DNA of 64,000 nucleotides from Caldilineaceae bacterium (GTDB lineage: Bacteria; Chloroflexota; Anaerolineae; Caldilineales; Caldilineaceae): the NCBI GenBank assembly GCA_020433455.1, contig JAGRCP010000077.1, positions 1-64,000 on the forward strand, written 5' to 3'. The translations under genes were made by a program, and so were the position numbers. A model generated the notes under the pieces. It was not told the DNA's origin. It saw nothing but the letters and a program-made list of their open reading frames with translations, and did no database searches. This document shows, piece by piece, positions 45,310-53,911 of this stretch (its first letter is position 1; every line of letters starts with the position of its first letter).

Positions 45310-46187
45310 GCGGCCGCCGCTTCCATGAGGGTCGCTAAATTGGCGCCGTCGCTCTTCACCGGCTCGATGCTGTGATTGCGGCTGGTCATTATAACGGCAA
45401 TGCCCGGCCCGTACCCGCTGCGGAAGCTGCCGCCCTGGCACACCACGCCGATGACCACGGAGCCGCGCCGATAGCCGTGACCGTAGCGGCTGTCCCAATC
45501 GGTGACCGCGACGATATCGCCGAAGCGCAGATCGTCCAATCCTGCTTGGGCAAAGGCTGCGGGGTCCGAAGTCTGAAGATTCAGTGCGCCGTTCTCGCTG
45601 CCCAGGCCGGCGCCGGCGCCGGCCAGCACGCTGGGGGCGACGCCCTTCACGGGGACAACCAGCTTCCCGTCGCCGTTCACGTCCGGGCTGAGGGCCTCCA
45701 GCAATTCGGGCGAGCAGCTTTTTAACTCTATATCCGGGAAATCGGTGAGCTTCATGCCCACGCCGTAGGCTTGAACCTGGACTTTGTCGCCGGGCGCCAT
45801 GCGCTCCATATCGGCGGCGTCAAAATGACAGATAACGTGCTCGGCAAAGCGGCCGCTCTTGCCGGTAACCATACCGGCCGCGCCCTGGGCGGCCCCGCTC
45901 ATGACGCGCGCCCGATTGCCCAGGCAGGCGTAAACGCCCAATGCAGTGTTGACGTTGCCGCTGCCGTGCTTGATGGAAACGCCCGGCTGGATGAGTTCAC
46001 CCGCCCAGCCCAGCGCGCGATCGCCGATTCGGACGTTGTAGACCAACCCCCCGAACGCGGGCACCAGCAGGGGATTGCCTTCGGCGGATACAAAATACGG
46101 ACTTGCCGGCAAACCCGGCATGGCGGGATTGGAAATCTCGCCCAGTACGGAAATTTTTACCAATGAGGATAGGTTTGTGTTAAGCAT
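45306..46187 (-). CDS. DUF4438 family protein A
   Basis: Protein of 293 residues matching the DUF4438 family by pattern (TM1086-like): start MLNTNLSSLVKISVLGEI, GGLVYNVRIGDRALGWAGELIQPGVSIKH, ACLGNRARVMSGAAQGAAGMVTGKSGRFAEHV, and PGDKVQVQAYGVGMKL. The function is unknown. No catalytic residue pattern can be named; many Gly-rich loops and few Cys suggest a beta-rich fold. It is a paralogue of the next upstream product and is coupled by ATGA to the SDR. Confidence 0.85.
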   Translation of the reverse strand: MLNTNLSSLVKISVLGEISNPAMPGLPASPYFVSAEGNPLLVPAFGGLVYNVRIGDRALGWAGELIQPGVSIKHGSGNVNTALGVYACLGNRARVMSGAAQGAAGMVTGKSGRFAEHVICHFDAADMERMAPGDKVQVQAYGVGMKLTDFPDIELKSCSPELLEALSPDVNGDGKLVVPVKGVAPSVLAGAGAGLGSENGALNLQTSDPAAFAQAGLDDLRFGDIVAVTDWDSRYGHGYRRGSVVIGVVCQGGSFRSGYGPGIAVIMTSRNHSIEPVKSDGANLATLMEAAAA

Positions 46188-46311
46188 ATCAATTCCGGTA
46201 AGTTAATTATAAGAAGTAAAAGATTGAAGAAGGAAAACTACCGATCATCAACCTTGCGCGCCAAAAGAAAAAGAACAAAACACGGCGCATAAACTGGTCT
46301 TCAACTGCTGT

Positions 46312-47163
46312 CTATATCTCCAATATTTCCTTAATATTTGCGCCGGCTTCCAGCACCGGCTCGATCTCGCCATGGGCGCAAACGAGGATATCCTGACAGC
46401 CGGGGCCATGACCGTTCCAGGCTGAATCTCCATGCATGATCAGGCCGATGGTCACGCCGCCGGGCTTATAGCCCCGGCCATAACGATGGTCCGTGTCCAT
46501 CACCGCGACCAGGTCCCCCAGCTTCAGATTGTCGATCCCCAACTCGGCCAGCGCGGCCCGGTCGCCGGTCATCAGGTCCTGATCCACAAACTCGGGCGTC
46601 AGCTCCGCGCCGCTGCCCATGATGTGAGCCGGAATGGTTGCGACGACGGGAACCTGCAATTTGCCGTTATCGCCCTTGCGTAAATTCCAGCGCTTGATCA
46701 GATTGGGGCCCGCCTTTTTGACCAACACGCCCGGAAAATCCAGCAGCTCCATGCCCCGACCGCAAGTCTTGATGAGGATGCGGTCTCCGATACAAAGTTG
46801 CTCCAAAATGTCTGGAGCAAAGTCAATCAGCAGGCGTGCATGTTCGCCGGTGATAATGCCCCTGGCGCCCAGAGCCGGCCCGCTCATGACGACGGCTTCA
46901 TTGCCCACGCAGGTGAGGTAGTGCATGGCATGATCCACGTCGCTGTCGGGGTGGGCAAGGCTCACGCCCGGCTCGACGTGATCTCCCTCCCAGCCATAAG
47001 CGGGATCGCCTACACGGGCGTTATACACGATGCCGGACATGCCGATATGCACAGCCGCATGCCCCTCCGTGTCGGGGCGATAGGGCTGGCGGTCCAGCGT
47101 AGGCGGGCTGATAAAACCGGTAACAGCCAGCTCGACTAAGTCATTGATATTCGTACGGATCAT
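46312..47163 (-). CDS. DUF4438 family protein B
   Basis: Protein of 283 residues, paralogue of DUF4438 A with the same order of motifs: MIRTNINDLVELAVTGFI, GIVYNARVGDPAYGWEGDHVEPGVSLAH, CVGNEAVVMSGPALGARGIITGEHARLLIDF, IGDRILIKTCGRGMELLDFPGV, and DTDHRYGRGYKPGGVTIGLIMHG. The last motif recurs as DSRYGHGYRRGSVVIGVVCQG in A. GGAG lies 6 bases before the ATG. No function is known; the tandem copies may form a heteromer. A 124-base gap separates it from A. Confidence 0.85.
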   Translation of the reverse strand: MIRTNINDLVELAVTGFISPPTLDRQPYRPDTEGHAAVHIGMSGIVYNARVGDPAYGWEGDHVEPGVSLAHPDSDVDHAMHYLTCVGNEAVVMSGPALGARGIITGEHARLLIDFAPDILEQLCIGDRILIKTCGRGMELLDFPGVLVKKAGPNLIKRWNLRKGDNGKLQVPVVATIPAHIMGSGAELTPEFVDQDLMTGDRAALAELGIDNLKLGDLVAVMDTDHRYGRGYKPGGVTIGLIMHGDSAWNGHGPGCQDILVCAHGEIEPVLEAGANIKEILEI

Positions 47164-47187
47164 AAATTCTCCATCATTACGGTGAAA

Positions 47188-48360
47188 TCAGAGTTTTGTA
47201 TCCAACAGAAACGCTTCGCGCAACTTTTCAACCACATAATCGACCTGCTCCTCCGTCATCCCGGGATAAATGGGCAAGGCCAGGAGAGAATCCGCCAGCG
47301 CTTCGACGACGGGAAAGCTTCCTTCGCCCAGGCCCAGATGTCGGTAGACAGGTTGGAGATGAATCGGCGGCGCATACATAACCGATGTCGTCACGCCGTT
47401 TTGCGCCAGATAATGACGAATTGCATCGCGTTTCGCCGGCGGAACCAGGATAACGTAGTTGCGCCAGGCATGACGGTCTTCCCCAATCGGGGCAGGCAGC
47501 GTTACGCCCGGAACGTCGATCAACCCTGCAGCGTAGCGCTCAGCCACGGCCTGGCGCAGTTCGCCCCAGGCATGCAGATAAGGAAATTTGGTCAGAACAA
47601 CAGCCGCCTGAATGCCATCCAGCTTGAAGTTATACCCTTCGGCAATGCCCGCCATGCCGTTCTGCTGATGACGTTCGTGGATAGGCTTCTCCATGATTGA
47701 CGGGTCCTGACCATAACCTCGCAGCAACCGCACCCGATGCGCAACATCAGGATCCCGGGTCAACACCAGCCCCCCGTTGGAAAATCCACCCAACACTTTG
47801 CGCGGCGCAAAAGAGAAGAAAGCTGCATCACCCCACAATCCCGCCTTAACGCCCCGATGTTCCGCGCCCAGGGCCAGGGTCGCATCTTCGATAACGAGCA
47901 AGCCGCGCGCATGCGCCAGTTCGCGGATCCGCGTCATATCAGCAGGGCGACCAAACATGTGTACGGGCACAACCGCGCGGGTAGAAGGCGTGATGGCGGC
48001 CTCAATCAGGGCCGGATCGAGATTGTGGGTCGCCGCCTCCACATCCGCCAGCCGAAAAGTCGCCCCCGTATGGCTGATGGACGAAGTTGTGGGCAGGTCG
48101 CTATTGGGCACGGTGATAACCTCATCGCCCGGCCCGATGCCCAACGCTTTCAGAGCCAGAAACTGGGCGGACGTTCCGGACTGGACCGTAATCGCACAGC
48201 CTTCCGGCACGCCGAAATACGCGGCCAGCATCGGTTCCAATTCCCGCGCGTACGTCAAATCATCAGCATACGGATCGGCCAGAATGCGCTGAAAAATCGC
48301 GTTCAGCTCATCCTGCACAAGGCGATGCTGCCACCTCAAATCGACCAGCGGAATCTGCAT
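47188..48360 (-). CDS. DegT/DnrJ/EryC1/StrS family aminotransferase
   Basis: PLP-dependent sugar-aminotransferase-type protein of 390 residues. The ATG at 48360 is chosen because GGAGG lies 5 bases upstream. IPLVDLRWQHRLVQDELNAIF is the typical start, VQSGTSAQFLALKALGIGPGDEVI the phosphate loop, VIEDATLALGAE the Asp of the cofactor site, and FFSFAPRKVLGGFSNGG contains the internal aldimine lysine. Members act on keto-sugars or as amino donors in secondary metabolism; its presence in a degradative cluster is uncommon. It starts 14 bases after the M24 stop. Confidence 0.9.
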   Translation of the reverse strand: MQIPLVDLRWQHRLVQDELNAIFQRILADPYADDLTYARELEPMLAAYFGVPEGCAITVQSGTSAQFLALKALGIGPGDEVITVPNSDLPTTSSISHTGATFRLADVEAATHNLDPALIEAAITPSTRAVVPVHMFGRPADMTRIRELAHARGLLVIEDATLALGAEHRGVKAGLWGDAAFFSFAPRKVLGGFSNGGLVLTRDPDVAHRVRLLRGYGQDPSIMEKPIHERHQQNGMAGIAEGYNFKLDGIQAAVVLTKFPYLHAWGELRQAVAERYAAGLIDVPGVTLPAPIGEDRHAWRNYVILVPPAKRDAIRHYLAQNGVTTSVMYAPPIHLQPVYRHLGLGEGSFPVVEALADSLLALPIYPGMTEEQVDYVVEKLREAFLLDTKL

Positions 48361-48374
48361 GAGAACCTCCGTCA

Positions 48375-49532
48375 TCACATGACGCGCCAGCGATGGCTCC
48401 AGCCGTTGCCAAAGCGCTCCAGCCCCTGCTCGGTGATCAACACATCTTCATTGATACCGGTTGACCAGCCCGGAGCCGGCTCAACGATACGGCGCGGATG
48501 ATAGGAAAAGACCATACCCGCCTCCAACACCCAATCCTGCGACTGTCCCCAAGGCGATTCTGCCGCGTGCCACGGACGTTCGATGGTGTCCATGCCCTGT
48601 CCATGGAAGTCAAAGTGAGTCGTCGGTGAACCGATATCCCAACCATCAGCACGCAGCGTCTCCTCAAAAAGTGAAGCCAGTTCACTGAGGCGAGCGCCGG
48701 GTTTTGCCATTGGCGTTATGGCATCCAGCGCGCGCAATTCGCTCTCTACCAGCTTATATTCCATATCCGTCGGCTCACGGAATGCACAATTGACAGTAAT
48801 CTCCGACCAGTGACCACTCTCGCCGCAGATTTCCATATGATAGCGTAAGATATCGTCACACCGCACCGGAACGTCGCGGGGCGGATCGAGTTCATCCGGT
48901 CGTTCGCCGATAAAGACCAGCATATCCCGCGCACCGCCGGCCAAAGCTACGGCCGATGCCTCGGCAGCCAGCTCACGCTGGCTCTTGCCCGGTTCTATCG
49001 CCTCCACGAAGCGCTCCATTGCCGCTTTGGTCAACACCCAATGTTCACGAATCTGTCGCACCTCCAGCGCACTCTTAACGGAACGCACGCGATCCATCAG
49101 ATCGTCGGCATCTACAAAATCGACTTCCGGCAGCCCATCGGCCAAAATATCGTAATTGCCCGCCGACAGGATGTAACGCCGTCCGGCAATTCCTATACGC
49201 CCGCGGGTTACCCCCTTTTGCCGCATCATCTCTACCAAGCGCGGAGCCTGATAAACATCACCCCGAACATCCGTCACCCATCCCCGAGCCGCGATTCGCT
49301 CGGCGACAGCATAGCTGGAAAAGACCATAAACGGCTCATCGTTCAGCGGAATGCAAAGCAGCCCATCATGGCCCCAGATGTGAAAATCTGTGAAGTAGCG
49401 TATATAGCCCCGCCCTGTCCACCAATGACCTTTGCCCACAACGATTAGCGCATCTAATCCGGCGGCTTCCATGGCCGAACGCGTTCGGGCTAAGCGACGG
49501 TCACGTTCGGCGAGGTCTGCATATTCACCCAT
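48375..49532 (-). CDS. M24 (pita-bread fold) protein lacking most metal ligands
   Basis: Protein of 385 residues with the creatinase-type N-terminal domain (residues 1-160) and the M24 pita-bread domain. Set against Xaa-Pro aminopeptidases, the five metal ligands are only partly kept: the first Asp is M233, the second is E244 (SEIT in place of SDMT), the His is H310 (DFHGQG), the Glu after it is H345 (FSYHP in place of the TIEPG segment), and a late Glu in NEDVLIT remains. Creatinase also has Glu at the second position and no metal. It may therefore be an amidinohydrolase or lyase rather than a peptidase. Start ATG at 49532; 21 bases from HyuB. Confidence 0.8.
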   Translation of the reverse strand: MGEYADLAERDRRLARTRSAMEAAGLDALIVVGKGHWWTGRGYIRYFTDFHIWGHDGLLCIPLNDEPFMVFSSYAVAERIAARGWVTDVRGDVYQAPRLVEMMRQKGVTRGRIGIAGRRYILSAGNYDILADGLPEVDFVDADDLMDRVRSVKSALEVRQIREHWVLTKAAMERFVEAIEPGKSQRELAAEASAVALAGGARDMLVFIGERPDELDPPRDVPVRCDDILRYHMEICGESGHWSEITVNCAFREPTDMEYKLVESELRALDAITPMAKPGARLSELASLFEETLRADGWDIGSPTTHFDFHGQGMDTIERPWHAAESPWGQSQDWVLEAGMVFSYHPRRIVEPAPGWSTGINEDVLITEQGLERFGNGWSHRWRVM

Positions 49533-49553
49533 AAATATCTCGCTTTCAATGAA

Positions 49554-51278
49554 TCAATCTGCAAATCTGTTCTCTACACACGCTCGAATCGCCTCCAGCT
49601 GTAACTCCTCGGGATCAAATCGAACGTCCAGACCATATATATCGCGGGCGGCTTCCAGGCTGACCAGGCCACTGGTAACATCCGCCTGTACATCGGCGCG
49701 TTCTCGCTCCAGGGGATCGCCGTAGCCTCCGCCGCCGGGCACGCGCAGCACAACCTCTTCGCCCGGCTGCCACTGAATGGGGACAAAACGTTCCAGCCGG
49801 ACGCCCTCGAAAAATACGTCCCCTAATGCTCCAGCGTCTCCGCCATGGAGGCCAGGAGCAGGATATTTCATTAGATCCGGCCGAATCGTCAACATGATCG
49901 GCTCCCGGCCGATATGACGCAGCGCAATTTCCTGACCCGGTCCGCCCCTGCGCTTTCCCGCTCCCCCCGAATCCGTCAGCATGGCCTTACGCGTCATAAC
50001 AATGGGGCACTGTTTTTCAATAATCTCCGTCGGCGTAACGGTGCTGTTGTGGGGATAAGCAGCGGGAAGAAGACCATCCGCATCCTGCGTCGCGCCCAGC
50101 CCGCCATGGGGCAGCATATGGACGGCGAATCGTCCATAACGGGCGTCCTGGCCCACGATATGGAAGGGGAAAATGCCGCCGGCCGCGGCAATTACCTCAT
50201 CCGGCAGGAGGTCCGCCAAGGCGCCGAAGATGAGCGGCGGAATATGCTTGATCACCTTGGCCCGGGCCTTCACCGGGGCCGGAAAGGTGCAGTTGACGAT
50301 GGAGCCTTCCGGAGCCGTAATATGCAACGGTCGTACCAGCCCATCGTTATTAGGGATATGCGCAGCCAGCATGCACTTAATCGGGTAGACGGCGGTTGAA
50401 TAGGAAATATTAAACGCCGCATTAATAGCCGAATGCCACTGTTGGGGCGAACTGCCGGCAAAGTCCATGTACAGATCGGAACCGCGGATTTCTAGACGAA
50501 TGCGTAAGGTAAAAGGCTCCAGATAGCCGTCAGCCGTTATTTCATACTCGCTGACGCCGTCAGGCAGCGCGGCGATGGCCTCGCGCAGAGCGCGCTCCGA
50601 TCGCCCCTGGATCGCATGGGAAAGCGACTCGATATCATCCAGGCGATAATCGTCCAGAAACTCCTGGATCCGCTTGATGCCGATACGGTGAGTGCCGACG
50701 ATAGCATGAAGATCGCCTAATACCATTTCCGGTACGCGGCAGTTGGCGGCAATAAATTCTTCGACAATCGGGACGACCTGACCTCGGGCATAAAACTTAT
50801 TGGGCATGAGGCGCGTGCCCTCCATAAACATATCCGACGCCTCTAAATCCCCCAAGTGCCCTCCTACATCCGAAACGTGGGCGACAGTTCCCAAAAATGC
50901 AACGAGTTTTCCCTTATGAAAAACGGGGGAGACCAGGTTATAGTCGGGGAGATGGGTGCTGCCAATCCACGGATCATTGGTTGCCAGAACGTCCCCTTCT
51001 TCCAGCGCGGCAGCCGGAAACTTCTTGAGCATATCGCGCGTGGTGCGCGGCAGCATGGTGCAGAACTGGGGCGGACTCCACTGGGCTTGCGTAAGGCCTG
51101 CGCCTGAGGCGTCCATGATGGCGCACCCGAAATCATGACTCTCTCCCACAATCGTAGAAAAGGAAGTTCGGATAACAGCCGTATCGATCTCGTCGGCAAT
51201 GGCCACTAAACGCTGCCACTGAATTTCCAGGCTAATGGGATCAATGTCCGTCACGTCGCCTGCAATATTGCTCGTCAT
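49554..51278 (-). CDS. Hydantoinase/oxoprolinase subunit B (HyuB), copy 1
   Basis: HyuB-type subunit (PF02538) of an ATP-dependent cyclic amidohydrolase such as N-methylhydantoinase, 5-oxoprolinase or related carboxylases; 574 residues. PISLEIQWQRLVAIADEIDTAVIRTSFSTIVGESHDFGCAI is the family start. ATNDPWIGSTHLPDY and HVSDVGGHLGDLEASD are conserved, and FAHNST-type segments with GRGAGKRRGGPGQEIALR-like glycine loops occur near the C-terminus (SGGAGKRRGGPGQE). It is the most diverged of the three HyuB copies in the window. It forms one line with HyuB copy 2 (26-base gap). Confidence 0.92.
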   Translation of the reverse strand: MTSNIAGDVTDIDPISLEIQWQRLVAIADEIDTAVIRTSFSTIVGESHDFGCAIMDASGAGLTQAQWSPPQFCTMLPRTTRDMLKKFPAAALEEGDVLATNDPWIGSTHLPDYNLVSPVFHKGKLVAFLGTVAHVSDVGGHLGDLEASDMFMEGTRLMPNKFYARGQVVPIVEEFIAANCRVPEMVLGDLHAIVGTHRIGIKRIQEFLDDYRLDDIESLSHAIQGRSERALREAIAALPDGVSEYEITADGYLEPFTLRIRLEIRGSDLYMDFAGSSPQQWHSAINAAFNISYSTAVYPIKCMLAAHIPNNDGLVRPLHITAPEGSIVNCTFPAPVKARAKVIKHIPPLIFGALADLLPDEVIAAAGGIFPFHIVGQDARYGRFAVHMLPHGGLGATQDADGLLPAAYPHNSTVTPTEIIEKQCPIVMTRKAMLTDSGGAGKRRGGPGQEIALRHIGREPIMLTIRPDLMKYPAPGLHGGDAGALGDVFFEGVRLERFVPIQWQPGEEVVLRVPGGGGYGDPLERERADVQADVTSGLVSLEAARDIYGLDVRFDPEELQLEAIRACVENRFAD

Positions 51279-51304
51279 ATCAAGAAGTTCTCCGCTGCGA
51301 AATC

Positions 51305-52963
51305 CTATGGCAATTCGTCGCTCTCAACTACGAAACCGTACTCGCTCGCCGCGTGGGCAAGCGTAATGTAGCCCATCTCTATGTCCCGCCGCACACTCTC
51401 AAGCGGGCGTTCGCTTACCGGACCAAAACCTGCGCCTCCGGGCATACGCATCTCAATCTCGTCTCCGGGCTTAAATTCCAATGACGGAAAGCGGGTAATG
51501 AGTTCGCCGTTGAAGCGTACTTCCCCCACTTTGCCCGGCTGTCCGCCGTCGATGCCCGGCGGCTCACAAAACATTTTGTCAGGCCGAACGCGTGCAGCAA
51601 TTGACTCATCTCCGATATTACGGAAAGTGATGACCTGACCAATTCCCCCGCGACTTCGTCCTGCACCGGCTGTATCAGGCAAAAACTCCTTGTGCAGCAT
51701 CAGAATGGGCGCTTCCGTCTCCATAATTTCGGTTGAGGTGACGGAACTGTTGTGAGGAAAAGCGATGGGAGGCAGCCCGTCCATATTGCGCATCGCTCCT
51801 CGACCGCCGTGGGGCAGGATATGAACTGAAAATGCGCCATAGCCCTCCAGTTCGCCACTCACGCTAAAGGGCCAAATCGAGCCGCTTCCGGCCTGGGCGT
51901 GTTCTCCTAATATAGGCCAGACGGCGCCGAAGAGCGCCTGGTTGATATTATTGGTCGTCTTTGCCCGTGCTTGCACAGGATAAGGATCGGTGCAATTGAG
52001 GATGCAGCCCTCGGGAGCCGTCACATGGACCGGGCGAAAGAGGCCCTCGTTGTTAGGGATGCCCGGCACAAGCGCGCACTTGAAAGGATAGAGGGTGGAC
52101 GCATAGGTTGTGTTGTAGACGCAATTGATTGCGCCCAATCGCGTCTGGGGCGAGGTGCCGCTGTAATCCACATAAATATCCGAGCCGCGCACTTCGATCT
52201 TTGCGTGAAGATGAACAATTTCGATGTAGCCGTCTATATCCAGGCCGAATTCATAAACCCCGTCGGGCAGCGCCTCAATCCGTTCACGCATCAACCGCTC
52301 TGAGCGGGTATGAATTTCGTACGAGAGTTCGGCAATGTCGTCCATGTTGTAGTCGGTGAGAAACTCCTGAAGCCGCCGAACGCCGATTTGGTGCGTGCCG
52401 ACAATGGCGCGCAGGTCGCCTAATACCATATCAGGTACGCGACAATTGTTGCCGATAATTTCGAAGAGCAGTTCATTTTCCCGGCCGGCGCGATAGAGTT
52501 TGGCCGGCGGCACGCGTATGCCCTCCGTGAAGACGTCATATGCCTCAATGTCGCCCCGATGACCGCCCACATCAGCCAAATGCGCTACCGTACCGATAAA
52601 AGCAATGGGGGCGCCGCCGACGAAAACCGGCGTCAATACAACGTAGTCGGGAAGGTGCCCTGTACCGATCCACGGATCATTCGTGCAAAGCACATCGCCT
52701 TCCTGCAGCGTGTGTAAGGGGAACTTGGCAAGCAGCGCCTTAGCCGTACGCGGCAATACCACACAGAAATTAGGCGGACTAAAGCTCGATTGACACAGGG
52801 ACGAACCATCCTGATCAACGAGTATGCAGGCAAAGTCACGGCTTTCCCCGACGATAGTCGAGAACGAGGTGCGCACGGTAGCGTTATCCACCTCATCCAT
52901 GATGCTGATGAGGCGTTGCCACTGAATTTCCAGGGCAACAGGATCAGCGACATATTGATTCAT
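51305..52963 (-). CDS. Hydantoinase/oxoprolinase subunit B (HyuB), copy 2
   Basis: HyuB-type subunit of 552 residues. The ATG at 52963 lies 7 bases after the regulator stop and starts the family segment DPVALEIQWQRLISIMDEVDNATVRTSF. It is highly similar along its length to copy 3 at 59853 (for example IVGESRDFACILVDQDGSSLCQSSFSPP against the same segment with few changes; EFGLDIDGYIEIVHLHA in both). Other family motifs are CTNDPWIGTGHLPDY and HLADVGGHRGDIEAYDVF. GAGRSRGGIGQ near the C-terminus is a conserved loop. First structural gene after the GntR gene. Confidence 0.92.
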   Translation of the reverse strand: MNQYVADPVALEIQWQRLISIMDEVDNATVRTSFSTIVGESRDFACILVDQDGSSLCQSSFSPPNFCVVLPRTAKALLAKFPLHTLQEGDVLCTNDPWIGTGHLPDYVVLTPVFVGGAPIAFIGTVAHLADVGGHRGDIEAYDVFTEGIRVPPAKLYRAGRENELLFEIIGNNCRVPDMVLGDLRAIVGTHQIGVRRLQEFLTDYNMDDIAELSYEIHTRSERLMRERIEALPDGVYEFGLDIDGYIEIVHLHAKIEVRGSDIYVDYSGTSPQTRLGAINCVYNTTYASTLYPFKCALVPGIPNNEGLFRPVHVTAPEGCILNCTDPYPVQARAKTTNNINQALFGAVWPILGEHAQAGSGSIWPFSVSGELEGYGAFSVHILPHGGRGAMRNMDGLPPIAFPHNSSVTSTEIMETEAPILMLHKEFLPDTAGAGRSRGGIGQVITFRNIGDESIAARVRPDKMFCEPPGIDGGQPGKVGEVRFNGELITRFPSLEFKPGDEIEMRMPGGAGFGPVSERPLESVRRDIEMGYITLAHAASEYGFVVESDELP

Positions 52964-52970
52964 AACTGAT

Positions 52971-53657
52971 TTACGCTTCTTCTGATGCATCATCCGGCGG
53001 GAGGTTGACCAAAATATGTGAAAGTGATTCCATGATGTGTTCGTTAAGGGCGATACGCGCCAACTCCAGATTGCGCTCCGCCAGCGCCGTAACCAGCGTC
53101 GGGTGACTGCCGACTACCTCATCCAGGAACGTGTAAATCTTGTGCCGCGTGTGCAAACAGCGACGCACGCCGACTTCCACGACCCGCCACAGCTTTAAAG
53201 CCAAGTGATGATCGGCTATCTGCAGAAGATATTCGTGAAAATGCAGATCCAGATCAAGCATCCGGGTTTTATCGTCCCGGCGCGCCGCGCGCCGCATCTC
53301 TTCGATAATTTCATTAAAGTAGGCTAGGTGTTCATCAGTAATCCGTTCAATCGCGCGCTCGACGGCCAACTCCTCCAACGCTATGCGTACGGAATAGAGT
53401 TCTTCCACATAGCGCCGCGTCATGCGCGTGATGACGACTACCTTGTAAGGCGTGCTCTCAATAAGTCCTTCCTGCTCGAGTTGAGCCATGGCCTCGCGTA
53501 CGGGACCGCGACTAATGCCGAGGCGTTCGGCAATCTGCGCCTGATTAAACTCAGTGCCGGGCGCCAACGATCCGTCAATAATCGACTGGCGCAGGATTTC
53601 TAAGACGTTGGCCTTTATGGTCCGCGGCTCAATGGGGGTAAGATTTTGTAATTCCAT
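52971..53657 (-). CDS. GntR family regulator, FCD subfamily
   Basis: Transcription regulator of 228 residues. Winged helix-turn-helix near residues 15-80 (IKANVLEILRQSIIDGSLAPG, QIAERLGISRGPVREAMAQLEQEGLI). The FCD ligand domain follows with the metal-binding pattern Asp/His in DLDLHFHEYLLQ, His in GSHPTLVTAL and His in LNEHIMESL. FCD regulators sense organic acids or amino acids. It lies between the two hyuA genes upstream and the hyuB genes downstream in the same direction, so it probably controls this cluster in response to its substrate. Confidence 0.92.
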   Translation of the reverse strand: MELQNLTPIEPRTIKANVLEILRQSIIDGSLAPGTEFNQAQIAERLGISRGPVREAMAQLEQEGLIESTPYKVVVITRMTRRYVEELYSVRIALEELAVERAIERITDEHLAYFNEIIEEMRRAARRDDKTRMLDLDLHFHEYLLQIADHHLALKLWRVVEVGVRRCLHTRHKIYTFLDEVVGSHPTLVTALAERNLELARIALNEHIMESLSHILVNLPPDDASEEA

Positions 53658-53911
53658 AGCAATTCGCTCGCCTGCAGATAAAATGAGAGGAGGTATTGGT
53701 TACGTGCATTCCAACCCGACTCTCACAACATATCAAAATATCAAAAATAAAGGTCTCAATGCCCACAACAGACATTCGTCCGATTTTATATAACAACCAG
53801 GAATCGAAGTCGGGTAGACACTCTAATCTCCAGATAATAAATGATGAAGGAATGAAAAAATAATATTCACTTGGACGAAAAAACTTTGGCGGCCCAATTC
53901 GCCGGCGCAAT
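53658..53911 (-). promoter_or_regulatory. Region upstream of the GntR gene
   Basis: A 254-base gap between hyuA copy 1 and gntR. Two tandem direct 8-mers ATATCAAA lie at 53730-53737 and 53738-53745 (TTTGATAT on the coding strand). It is AT-rich compared with its surroundings and probably holds a second promoter for gntR and the hyuB genes, but no clear -35/-10 pair was assigned. Confidence 0.4.
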
